Below, piece by piece: positions 15,559 to 23,651 of a stretch of 64,000 bases of DNA. The stretch covers positions 1-64,000 of the forward strand of contig JAGGZT010000004.1 in the NCBI GenBank assembly GCA_021161905.1. The letters run 5' to 3'. The notes below the pieces were generated by a model, which saw only the letters and a program-made list of their open reading frames with translations, made no database searches and was not told the origin of the DNA. The translations under genes and the position numbers were made by a program. Each line of letters starts with the position of its first letter. The first letter of the stretch is position 1. This stretch comes from Acidobacteriota bacterium (GTDB lineage: Bacteria > Acidobacteriota > B3-B38 > Guanabaribacteriales > JAGGZT01).

Positions 15559-16872
15559 ATGAGAACAAATAAACTATCAAAAACGCTGGTGCTTATCGCC
15601 TTTTTCTTTCTTCTTGCTACAAGCACCTTTGCTGACGAGAAGCCGATCCTGATCAAGGGAGGTACTATCGTCCCCGTGACCAAACCCATCATAAAGAAGG
15701 GAGACATCCTCATAAAGGATGGAAAAATCGTCCAAATGGGAAGAAGGATCAAAGCGCCCCGCGGAGCCAGGGTGATAGACGCAAGAGGGTTATACATCTA
15801 CCCCGGGATGATCGACGCCTACAGTAGCCTGGGAATGGTTGAGGTAGGAAGCGTTTCCGCCACTGTGGATACCAACGAGACAACGAAAAAGATAACCCCC
15901 TTCCTCTCGGTGCTCGATGCCATCGATCCCGACTCTGCTCCGATAGGGGTAACCCGGGTAAACGGAATAACCACCGCTCTGGTATCTCCTGGCGCAGCCA
16001 ACCCAATAGCGGGCAAAGCAGCGGTGATCGATCTTGCCGGGCGCACCGTTGACGAAATGGTTTTGGCGCCGGATGTAGCGATGATCTTTTCCTTCACCAA
16101 AGGTAGCAGGGGCTACGGAAGCAGGGGAAGAGGGGGATATCCCTCAACGAGAATGGGGATTGCTGCTCTAATCAGACAAACATTGATCGATGCGGAAGAC
16201 TACCTTAAAAAGATCGAAACCTGGGAGAAAAAGGGAAAAAAGGGACCGAAGCCACCGAGAAATACCACCTATGAGGCGCTCATACCGGTATTAAAGGGAG
16301 AGATGCCCGTCATCGCCAATGTGCGGGAGGCAAGGGAGATAAGGGTGGCGCTCGAGATAGCCGATGCCTTCCATCTCAAGCTCATCCTCTTAAATGCCAA
16401 TGAATGCGACAAAATGATAGAAAAGATCAAGGAGCGGAATATCCCCATCCTTCTGGGAAACATCTTCACCAATCCCGATGAAACTCAGCCCTACGACTTC
16501 TACTACAAGCTACCCCTCAGGCTCTATCGAAACGGCATCAAGTTCGCCATCTTCGTCGGCGGTGCCCATTCGGTGAGGAACCTTCCCTACTCCGCAGCGG
16601 TGGCAGTCGCTTACGGACTCCCCTATGAAGAAGGGTTAAAGTCGATAACCATCTATCCGGCGGAGATATTGGGGATCGCTGACAAGGTGGGAAGCATCGA
16701 GAAGGGCAAGATCGCCAACTTGGTAGTCTGGACCGGGGATCCCCTTCAGGTGAGATCGCGGGTAAAACATCTGATCATCAAAGGGAAGCTCGTCCCCCTC
16801 ACCAACCACGATACCGAGCTCAGGGATAGGTATCTCCACCTCTACAAACATTTAAAGATAAAACTCCATTAA
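15559..16872 (+). CDS. Exported amidohydrolase paralogue 4 (metal ligands lost)
   Basis: 437 residues with a signal peptide (hydrophobic residues 10-24, then TFADEK). Overall fold motifs are kept (GLYIYPGMIDAYSS, PGAANPIAGKAAV, GSIEKGKIANLVVWTGDP), but HxH reads AYSS, the strand-5 site reads IANVREARE, the strand-6 site LLNANECDK and the strand-8 site VGGAHS. It is therefore a second predicted non-catalytic paralogue, placed right after an intact one, 12 bases downstream with a GGAGG site. It carries a short charged C-terminal extension of about 20 residues. Confidence 0.88.
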   Translation: MRTNKLSKTLVLIAFFFLLATSTFADEKPILIKGGTIVPVTKPIIKKGDILIKDGKIVQMGRRIKAPRGARVIDARGLYIYPGMIDAYSSLGMVEVGSVSATVDTNETTKKITPFLSVLDAIDPDSAPIGVTRVNGITTALVSPGAANPIAGKAAVIDLAGRTVDEMVLAPDVAMIFSFTKGSRGYGSRGRGGYPSTRMGIAALIRQTLIDAEDYLKKIETWEKKGKKGPKPPRNTTYEALIPVLKGEMPVIANVREAREIRVALEIADAFHLKLILLNANECDKMIEKIKERNIPILLGNIFTNPDETQPYDFYYKLPLRLYRNGIKFAIFVGGAHSVRNLPYSAAVAVAYGLPYEEGLKSITIYPAEILGIADKVGSIEKGKIANLVVWTGDPLQVRSRVKHLIIKGKLVPLTNHDTELRDRYLHLYKHLKIKLH

Positions 16873-16885
16873 TGGGGAGGGACCG

Positions 16886-19369
16886 ATGAAAAAGGCTAAA
16901 GTAACCCTTATCGCCTTAGCTCTTCTTTTCTCCCTTCTTCTCTCCCCCGCCTCTTCCAAAGACGAAGGGATAATCGCCATCAAGGGGAAGATCGTTTATA
17001 CCGCTTCAGGTGCTCCCATCAAAAACGGGGTAATCCTGATCAAGGGAGGAAAGATCATAAAGGTAGGATCGAGGCTAAAAATACCAAAGGGCGCGGCCGT
17101 CTATACCGCTAAGGTGGTGATGCCTGGGTTGGTCGAGGCTCACTCCCACTTTGCGGTGATGTCCGACGCCAACGAGGCCACCAATCCCATCACCCCCGGG
17201 ATGAGGGTATCGGATGCGATAAACATCAGCGATCCTTATTTCTATTATCCTCTCTCAGGTGGAGTGACCACCATCGTAACAAGACCGGGAAGTGCCAATG
17301 TGATCGGAGGATTAAGCGCAGCTCTCAAGCTAAAGCACAATGTCCCTCTTGATAAGATGATCATCAAGGATCCCTGCGACTTCAAGATGGCGCTCGAAGG
17401 GAATCCGATAGGCGTTTACGGAAGACGGGGAAGGATGCCAGCGACGATGATGGGATGCTATTACCTTGCCCGCAAGACCTTCCTCAGGGGCCAGGAATAC
17501 ATCAAAAAGTGGGAGAAATACGAGAAAGAGAAGAAGAAAAACCCAAACGCCATACCGCCGAAGCGCGATCTCGCCTTAGAGGCGGTAGCGATGGCGCTTA
17601 AGCGAGAGATACCGGTTCACATCCACACCGCAAAGGCGAACGAGGTGGATGCTGGCCTTCGCCTTTTTGACGAATTTCATCTTGACGGGAGCTTTGCCCA
17701 CGCCTATTGGGGCTATCTTATCGCCGATGAATTGGGGAAGAGGAAGGAGGTCCTCGTCCTTGGTCCGGAGATGTTCTTCCACTACTTCGGGGAAAAGGGA
17801 ATAATGAACTCCGCTGCTATCCTGGCAGCAAAGGGGGCGAAGATAGCGGTCCAGACAGATGCAAATGCCTACGGGGTAAAGTACCTTCGAAATACCGCCG
17901 CTCTCTGTGTCCGATATGGACTCCCTGAGGATGTAGCTATAAAGGCGATAACCATAAACGCTGCCGATGCGGTAAACCTCGATGACCGGGTAGGAAGCAT
18001 CGAGCCGGGAAAGGACGCCGATATCGTCCTTATGGACGGCGATCCCTTCGAGGTCTTGACCACGGTAGAAAAGGTCTTCGTCGATGGTAAGCTCGAATTC
18101 GAGAACAAGAAGCATTACCATACCATTGCCGATCTCAAACTCGCCCCTCCCAAGATAAGCCACAAAAAGATAAAAATAAGAAGAAAAAGTGAGAAGACCA
18201 TCGCAATCACCGGAGGAAGGATCATTACCGTCAGCAACGGAGTGATAGATAGGGGGACGATACTGATCGAGAACGGGAAGATAAAAGCGGTGGGAAGAAG
18301 GATCCACATTCCCAAAGAAGCAACGGTAATCGATGCTTCGGGCAAGGTGATAATGCCGGGGATCGTCGCTGCTGCCTCCTCCCTTGGGCTCTATTCCGAC
18401 TGGAAGAGGATAACCCACACCGATGAAGCGGTAAACCCAGTGACTCCGGCAATGGAGGTAATCCACGCCATAGACCCCTTCTTCCCCACGGTACGAGATG
18501 TCCTCGTCTCTGGGGTGACCACCGCCAACGTCAATCCGGGTGCTGCCAATGTGCTCGGCGGAAGAGGGGCAGTCATAAAGACAGTGGGAAGAACGGTGGA
18601 GGAGATGCTGGTCAAGAAACACAGTATGATGATGGCCTCCTACTGTTCCCGCCCCAAATCGGTCTATGGCTCGAAGGGAAGGATGCCAGCAACCAGAATG
18701 GCTATCGCCTATCTCCTCCGGGACAATTTCCTCAAAGCCAAAGAATATAAAGAGAGGCTCGAAAAGGCGAAAAAAGAAGGAAGGGAGATACACCGTGACC
18801 TAAACCTTGAGGCGCTCATCCCGGTGATCGAAGGTAAGATGCCGTTGATGGTCGAAGCGGAGAGGAAAAGCGACATCCTAAGGGCGATAGAGATAGCCGA
18901 TGAGTTTAAGATAAAACTGATAATTCTCGGAGGAGCGGAAGCACATCTGGTAGCTGACCAGCTCGCGGAGCGAAATATACCGGTGGTTATCACCCATCTC
19001 AGGGAGCACAGGAGGACCAATGAGACGAAGAGATTCAGAACCGATATGGCAGCACTCCTGGAAAAGAAAGGGGTGAAGGTTGGATTTATGTTGGACGACG
19101 CCAGATGGCCCATAAGCACCTTAGGCCATCAGGATGGAAACCTCCTGATGAACGCCGCCCTATGTTTCAAGCTCGGGATGAGCGAGGAAGGAGCGATAAA
19201 GGCACTCACCATCTATCCAGCAGAGTTCCTCAATATAGCGGACCGGCTAGGAAGCATCGAGAAAGGGAAGGATGCTGATATCATCATCCTCAAGGGGCAC
19301 CCATTCCTCCTGAAGGCAGTACCAGAATTGGTAATGGTCAACGGAAAGATAGCCTATAAGGAGAGATAA
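16886..19369 (+). CDS. Exported double-domain amidohydrolase 5 (intact plus inactive halves)
   Basis: 827 residues: a signal peptide (1-24) and two complete amidohydrolase units of about 400 residues joined by a lysine-rich linker near residues 415-435. The first unit is intact: VEAHSHFAVMSD, VHIHTAKANE, FAHAYWGY, VQTDANA. The second has lost every ligand position: VAAASSLGLYSD, LMVEAERKSD, LGGAEAHLV, LDDARWP. It reproduces, as a fusion, the intact-then-inactive order of the separate gene pairs upstream. The gene starts 14 bases after the previous one. Substrate unknown; a heterodimer-like enzyme is the simplest reading. Confidence 0.9.
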   Translation: MKKAKVTLIALALLFSLLLSPASSKDEGIIAIKGKIVYTASGAPIKNGVILIKGGKIIKVGSRLKIPKGAAVYTAKVVMPGLVEAHSHFAVMSDANEATNPITPGMRVSDAINISDPYFYYPLSGGVTTIVTRPGSANVIGGLSAALKLKHNVPLDKMIIKDPCDFKMALEGNPIGVYGRRGRMPATMMGCYYLARKTFLRGQEYIKKWEKYEKEKKKNPNAIPPKRDLALEAVAMALKREIPVHIHTAKANEVDAGLRLFDEFHLDGSFAHAYWGYLIADELGKRKEVLVLGPEMFFHYFGEKGIMNSAAILAAKGAKIAVQTDANAYGVKYLRNTAALCVRYGLPEDVAIKAITINAADAVNLDDRVGSIEPGKDADIVLMDGDPFEVLTTVEKVFVDGKLEFENKKHYHTIADLKLAPPKISHKKIKIRRKSEKTIAITGGRIITVSNGVIDRGTILIENGKIKAVGRRIHIPKEATVIDASGKVIMPGIVAAASSLGLYSDWKRITHTDEAVNPVTPAMEVIHAIDPFFPTVRDVLVSGVTTANVNPGAANVLGGRGAVIKTVGRTVEEMLVKKHSMMMASYCSRPKSVYGSKGRMPATRMAIAYLLRDNFLKAKEYKERLEKAKKEGREIHRDLNLEALIPVIEGKMPLMVEAERKSDILRAIEIADEFKIKLIILGGAEAHLVADQLAERNIPVVITHLREHRRTNETKRFRTDMAALLEKKGVKVGFMLDDARWPISTLGHQDGNLLMNAALCFKLGMSEEGAIKALTIYPAEFLNIADRLGSIEKGKDADIIILKGHPFLLKAVPELVMVNGKIAYKER

Positions 19370-19382
19370 GGGGGGATTAAAA

Positions 19383-19414
19383 GGGGGGTGGCAAATGCCA
19401 CCCCCCCTTTTTTT
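19383..19414. terminator. Strong bidirectional rho-independent terminator
   Basis: GGGGGGTGGC (19383-19392), AAAT loop, GCCACCCCCC, then a T7 run (19408-19414). On the minus strand the same stem is followed by TTTT. It separates the amidohydrolase array from the convergent V/A-ATPase operon. Confidence 0.92.
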
Positions 19415-19465
19415 AATCTATTAGCCTTTACCCCGAGCCTCCTAACAACCTCTACCAAGAGAAGG

Positions 19466-19921
19466 TTACTTGGCGGTCACCAAGAAGAGCGAGACCATAA
19501 GCCCCAAAATGGCATAAAGCTCGGGGAAAACCCCCATAGTGAGCACCTTTCCTAACGCGGTCTCATCGCTCTTTATCAGCTCGATCCCGGTAACGCAAAC
19601 CCTCGCCTGATATAAAGCGGAGAAGAAACCAACCACACTCACCGGAATGGCAGAGCAGAGGAAATAAAGCCCGGTGTAGAAGTCTATTGTACTAAGGGTG
19701 CCGAGCTTCCGGAGGAGCATAAAGGCGATAACAAATCCGTAGATACCCTGGGAGCTGGGAAGCGCCGCCGCCGGAAGAAAACGACCAAACCGCCTGGGGA
19801 ACTGTTCCAGCGCTCCGTGGGTAGCGTTTCCCGTCATCAGAAGCCCCAGCGCTGAACCAATGCCAGGGAAAAGAAACGCAAACACCACACCGAGATAAGC
19901 AAGAAATATTCCTAATGTCAT
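19466..19921 (-). CDS. ntpK: V/A-type ATPase rotor subunit K
   Basis: 151 residues forming two helical hairpins (four membrane helices), the duplicated proteolipid of the V/A rotor ring. Helix 2 has LPSSQGIYGF (L54, S57, Q58), helix 3 has ALYQAR (Q105) and helix 4 has FPELYAI with the essential carboxylate E134. In Enterococcus NtpK the equivalent L/T/Q/Q/E residues bind Na+, so sodium coupling is suggested. It overlaps the I subunit gene by ATGA and is the last gene of the operon. Confidence 0.93.
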   Translation of the reverse strand: MTLGIFLAYLGVVFAFLFPGIGSALGLLMTGNATHGALEQFPRRFGRFLPAAALPSSQGIYGFVIAFMLLRKLGTLSTIDFYTGLYFLCSAIPVSVVGFFSALYQARVCVTGIELIKSDETALGKVLTMGVFPELYAILGLMVSLFLVTAK

Positions 19922-21699
19922 AGCCCTTCCTTTCCTTTAACCGGTTTCAATTTCCGAAATGATTCGAAGTTTAACCCTCCACCTTCGTAAAATTGCTTAT
20001 AAAACTCCACAAATTGGAGCCTTAAGCTATGAACAAAACCGCTTATCAAGCCGAGGGCAATGTTGCCCCCATGGCCCAGAACGAGGATCAATATAGCAAG
20101 GGGCCAACCAATATAAGGGGCGGACTTGAACTGTGCCGCCATATCGTTCACCACCGAGGCAATAATACCGGTGGCAACCGAAAGGGCGAAGAGTCGAGAA
20201 TAAGAGAGAAGATCGCCCAAGAAACCAGTAGCCCCATAAAGACCCCATAAGCCGAGGCCTATCTGCTTAAACACCCCTTCACCATAAGCGGAGAGACCAA
20301 TGACCAAGATCGCCCCGAGCACTATGAAACCAAATCCCACATCCTTCGCCCCTAAATAAACCGCTGTTGCCCCCCAGATTATCCCCAGATAACCAAGATT
20401 GCCGATCGCCCGAAGCGGTAAACCATCCTTATACCACTTGTAAGCCTTCAGGATCACCCCTACCGAGATCTGGATGAGCCCAAAGAAAAGGGCAAGGGCA
20501 AACAGCCTCATCTTATTCGAAGGGTCGAATATTATGAGTCTCCGTATCGGCGAATTGGGCGCCCAATTTATACTGAAGATGGTTCCGGTAGCCAAGCCGA
20601 AACCGGTAACAAACAGGGTGAGCATCCGGAAGAGCTTCAGCCCCTTCTCGAGCCCTGGAGTGAGTTTCTTCTTAAAGAGTTTCAAGGCAAGCGAGCTTAG
20701 AAGGAAGAGGATCAACCCATAGCCAGCATCGCCGAGACACATCCCGAAGAAGATGGCAAAGAACGGGGCAACGGCGACAGTGGTATCAATTTCATCGTAC
20801 GATGGCTGTGAATGGAGCTCGGTAATAAGCTGGAATGGTTCAAGAACCGGCTTATTCTTCAGGATAACCGGCACATCCTCACCCTTCTTCGGGGGCTCGA
20901 CAAGCCACGCCAAACGGAAGGAGGAAAGGGCGCTCTTGATCTCAGGCACCCATTCTGCCGGGGTCCAACCCTGAAGCATAAAGACGCTTCCCTCCCTCCC
21001 CAGCATCCCCTTCGCCTCCTCAAAGGCTATCCGATCGAGAAGTTCTACCTCAACCTCCCTAAGGAAAGGAAGATAAGAAGATAAAAGGGCGATCTCCTTC
21101 TCAACCTCGGCGATCTCTTTCTCAACCTCGGCGATCTCCTGCTCGATATCCGTCAGGTCCTGCTCCGGTAACTTGGCTTCGGCATAACCCTCGATCTTCT
21201 CTTTGTAGGAGAAAACCACCAGATAAACCATATCACCGGTCTGATAGGTAACCTTGTATACCTTATCCTTAAGGTCGAGCCGAGCAAACTGGGAACGAGG
21301 CAGGATAAAGAACTGAAGAGTAATCCCTCTTTCACCAAGCTCCTTTATCTCGGAAAGGGAGATCCCTCCCCAGGGGATCCATCTCTCCCTCAATTTAAGG
21401 AGTGATTTTTTCTTTACCTTGAGTTCCTCTTTCTTCTCAAGTAGAGATTCAAGCTTCTCTCCTATCTCCTTCCAATCTACCTCCTCTTTCTTCTTCCTCC
21501 TTTTAGCCTTCTTCTCGTAGGGGGTGAGGATTTCCATTATCCTTCGGAGATTAGCGAGGTCTTCGAGGAGTTCTTCCTTAGGCTTCCCCTTAGTCACCGG
21601 GATCAGATGGAGCTTTCCTATCTCCTGGAGCTTCCCCAGTACCTTCTCCTCATCATCCTTCAAGCCAACGATGGTAATCTTCCTCATCGGGACGATCAT
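19918..21699 (-). CDS. ntpI: V/A-type ATPase membrane stator subunit I
   Basis: 593 residues. The N-terminal 290 or so are soluble with long coiled-coil arms (lysine- and glutamate-rich around residues 60-100 and 180-210), and the C-terminal half has about seven membrane helices that form the ion half-channels. It is the 'a'-type subunit coupling ion flow to rotation of the K ring and holding the peripheral stalks. It shares one base with the D gene and overlaps K by four bases. Confidence 0.93.
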   Translation of the reverse strand: MIVPMRKITIVGLKDDEEKVLGKLQEIGKLHLIPVTKGKPKEELLEDLANLRRIMEILTPYEKKAKRRKKKEEVDWKEIGEKLESLLEKKEELKVKKKSLLKLRERWIPWGGISLSEIKELGERGITLQFFILPRSQFARLDLKDKVYKVTYQTGDMVYLVVFSYKEKIEGYAEAKLPEQDLTDIEQEIAEVEKEIAEVEKEIALLSSYLPFLREVEVELLDRIAFEEAKGMLGREGSVFMLQGWTPAEWVPEIKSALSSFRLAWLVEPPKKGEDVPVILKNKPVLEPFQLITELHSQPSYDEIDTTVAVAPFFAIFFGMCLGDAGYGLILFLLSSLALKLFKKKLTPGLEKGLKLFRMLTLFVTGFGLATGTIFSINWAPNSPIRRLIIFDPSNKMRLFALALFFGLIQISVGVILKAYKWYKDGLPLRAIGNLGYLGIIWGATAVYLGAKDVGFGFIVLGAILVIGLSAYGEGVFKQIGLGLWGLYGATGFLGDLLSYSRLFALSVATGIIASVVNDMAAQFKSAPYIGWPLAILILVLGHGGNIALGLISGFVHSLRLQFVEFYKQFYEGGGLNFESFRKLKPVKGKEGL

Positions 21700-22331
21700 C
21701 AGGCTACCTCCGTAAGAAGAGCACCACCGGTGGTACCGGCATATTTCTGTTTCGCCACCTTGGCAATTACCGTGGTCTCCCTCTCTCTATCCCCTAACCG
21801 CTCGTAAAGATAGGTCTCTGCCTCAAGTAGTTCTGGTATTAACTTCTTATCAAAGAGGTTTATCCGCTGGGTTACCTTCTTCAACTCGGCTGCGAGCACC
21901 CGGTAAGCCTCTTCGAGGACGATGATATTATAGTGAAGCCTCTTTATCTCCTTCACCGTAGCAAGGACATAGTCGAAAACCGGAGGAGTGGCTGCTAAAC
22001 TGTATTTTCCCTCCTCGAAAACCACATCCTTAAACAACTTCACTCTAACTCCACCTATCACCCCAGGAACGAGGATAACCTTTTTTGTAGTAATAAGCTT
22101 TGCCGGATCTTTATTGATCAGGACAAGCGCCTCAGAGGAAAGGTCTTTCACCCTCTCTTCCATCTTCCTCTTAAGCCCTTCTATTTCCCGCCTCAGCTGA
22201 TTGCACTCGAGGGTAAGCTGCTTCTGCTTCAGCTCAAGGATGGGTATCGCCCGCTCTAACCTCTCCCTCTTCTTTCTCAGCTCGAGGAGGGTTCCCCTTG
22301 TTTTCGCCAGGGTGGAGACCTCTATCGGCAT
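21699..22331 (-). CDS. ntpD: V/A-type ATPase central shaft subunit D
   Basis: 210 residues, mostly two long helices (residues 5-70 and 130-200) with a short central beta region, as in the central rotor stalk of V/A ATPases. It starts IEVSTLAKTRGTLLELRKKRERLE, close to the family start in which an N-terminal helix runs into the A3B3 head. It abuts the B subunit gene directly. Confidence 0.93.
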   Translation of the reverse strand: MPIEVSTLAKTRGTLLELRKKRERLERAIPILELKQKQLTLECNQLRREIEGLKRKMEERVKDLSSEALVLINKDPAKLITTKKVILVPGVIGGVRVKLFKDVVFEEGKYSLAATPPVFDYVLATVKEIKRLHYNIIVLEEAYRVLAAELKKVTQRINLFDKKLIPELLEAETYLYERLGDRERETTVIAKVAKQKYAGTTGGALLTEVA

Positions 22332-23651
22332 CTACGCCGCCTCCTTCCTCCGATAGAACTGGTCGCTTATCTCCTTCCTTATACCAAGCACCTCAAGCGG
22401 GAGAATGGATATGAGATCCCAAGCGAGATCCAAGGTTTCCGTCATTGTTCGATTCTGATGTACTGGTAAGAACTCATTCTCGAATAGATCGCCGAACTTG
22501 AGGAACTTTTTGTCTATCTCCTGGGTTATCTCAAGCCCCATCGAAAGCTTCTCCTTGAGATCGAGGGAGTAAGAATAAGCCTTGATACAGGCATCCATAA
22601 TCGCCGGGTGATCGTGACGCGTCTCCTTCCCTATCACCAACTGCTTGAGCCGGGAAAGCGATTTAAGCACCATCACCTTATCATGCTCAATATAAATTTG
22701 TCCCTCAGTGATATAACCGGTGAGGTCGGGGACGGGATGGGTGATATCGCCATTCGGGACCGAGACCACCCCCAAGATGGTAACTGAACCCAGGTCTCCT
22801 CCCAAGTTGGTCGCCCGCTCGTAAACCTGAGCCAACTTGGTATAAAGATCGCCAGGATAGCCCGCCCGAGCCGGGATCTTATCCTGAGCGTTTGCCACTT
22901 CCATCAACGCATTGGCAAAGTTGAGCATATCGGAAAGAACGATAAACACATGCTTCCCCTCAAGGGCAAGCTGTTCTCCAATGGCGCAACAGATATGAGG
23001 AACATTGAGCCGTTCGATCGAGGATTCCGAAGCGAGGTTTATAATCATAATGGTCCGCTCAGGAGCCTCATTGAGCACCTCCTGGAAATAAAGGTACTCC
23101 TCATACTTAAGACCAATACCCCCGAAGATGACTACAAAGGGTTTTCGGTCGTTTACCTCTGCCTGACGGATGATCCTCCCCACTACCTTATTCACATCCT
23201 CCTCAGGTCTCTTGAAGATGGGTATCTTCTGGCTCCGGACAATGGTATTCGCCCCGTCAATGCCGGGGATCCCGGTCTGGATATAACCTGAACCCATCTT
23301 CCTCACTGTAGGGTTGATCACCGAACCAATAACGGGAACGAGCTTGCCCGAAGTGATTGGTGGCTTACCATCTATCGGCTCGAATACCCCGTTGAATCTG
23401 CGCCCGAGAAGAAGCTCTGAATCGTAGGGGATCATCAGTGGGCGACCAGTGAAATAAACTGGCTGACGGGTGCTCATCCCAAGTGTCCCCCTGAGGGACT
23501 GGATATAAACGGTATCACCAGCGAGCTTCACTACCTGACCAATCCCATAGCCGGGGAAATGCGCTATCTCCCGATTACCTATTCCCATCGTCCCCTTTAT
23601 CTCCGCTATAGGACCGGCTATCTGTCTGATCTCGGTATATATCTTCTTCAT
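22332..23651 (-). CDS. ntpB: V/A-type ATPase subunit B (non-catalytic)
   Basis: 439 residues, normal for B. The head forms an A3B3 hexamer. It lacks a Walker A motif, as expected, and keeps IFGGIGLKYEEYLYFQ, the LSDMLNFANALMEVANAQDKIPARAGYPGDLYTKLAQVYERA region and VVSVPNGDITHPVPDLTGYITEGQI. Its start overlaps the A gene stop by four bases. Confidence 0.95.
   Translation of the reverse strand: MKKIYTEIRQIAGPIAEIKGTMGIGNREIAHFPGYGIGQVVKLAGDTVYIQSLRGTLGMSTRQPVYFTGRPLMIPYDSELLLGRRFNGVFEPIDGKPPITSGKLVPVIGSVINPTVRKMGSGYIQTGIPGIDGANTIVRSQKIPIFKRPEEDVNKVVGRIIRQAEVNDRKPFVVIFGGIGLKYEEYLYFQEVLNEAPERTIMIINLASESSIERLNVPHICCAIGEQLALEGKHVFIVLSDMLNFANALMEVANAQDKIPARAGYPGDLYTKLAQVYERATNLGGDLGSVTILGVVSVPNGDITHPVPDLTGYITEGQIYIEHDKVMVLKSLSRLKQLVIGKETRHDHPAIMDACIKAYSYSLDLKEKLSMGLEITQEIDKKFLKFGDLFENEFLPVHQNRTMTETLDLAWDLISILPLEVLGIRKEISDQFYRRKEAA

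Noticed and set aside
17576-18793. A 405-codon open frame on the minus strand through the fifth amidohydrolase gene
   Set aside because: It is antisense to a clearly coding gene, has odd composition rich in Tyr, Ser, Asp and Gly, no family resemblance, and no ribosome site.
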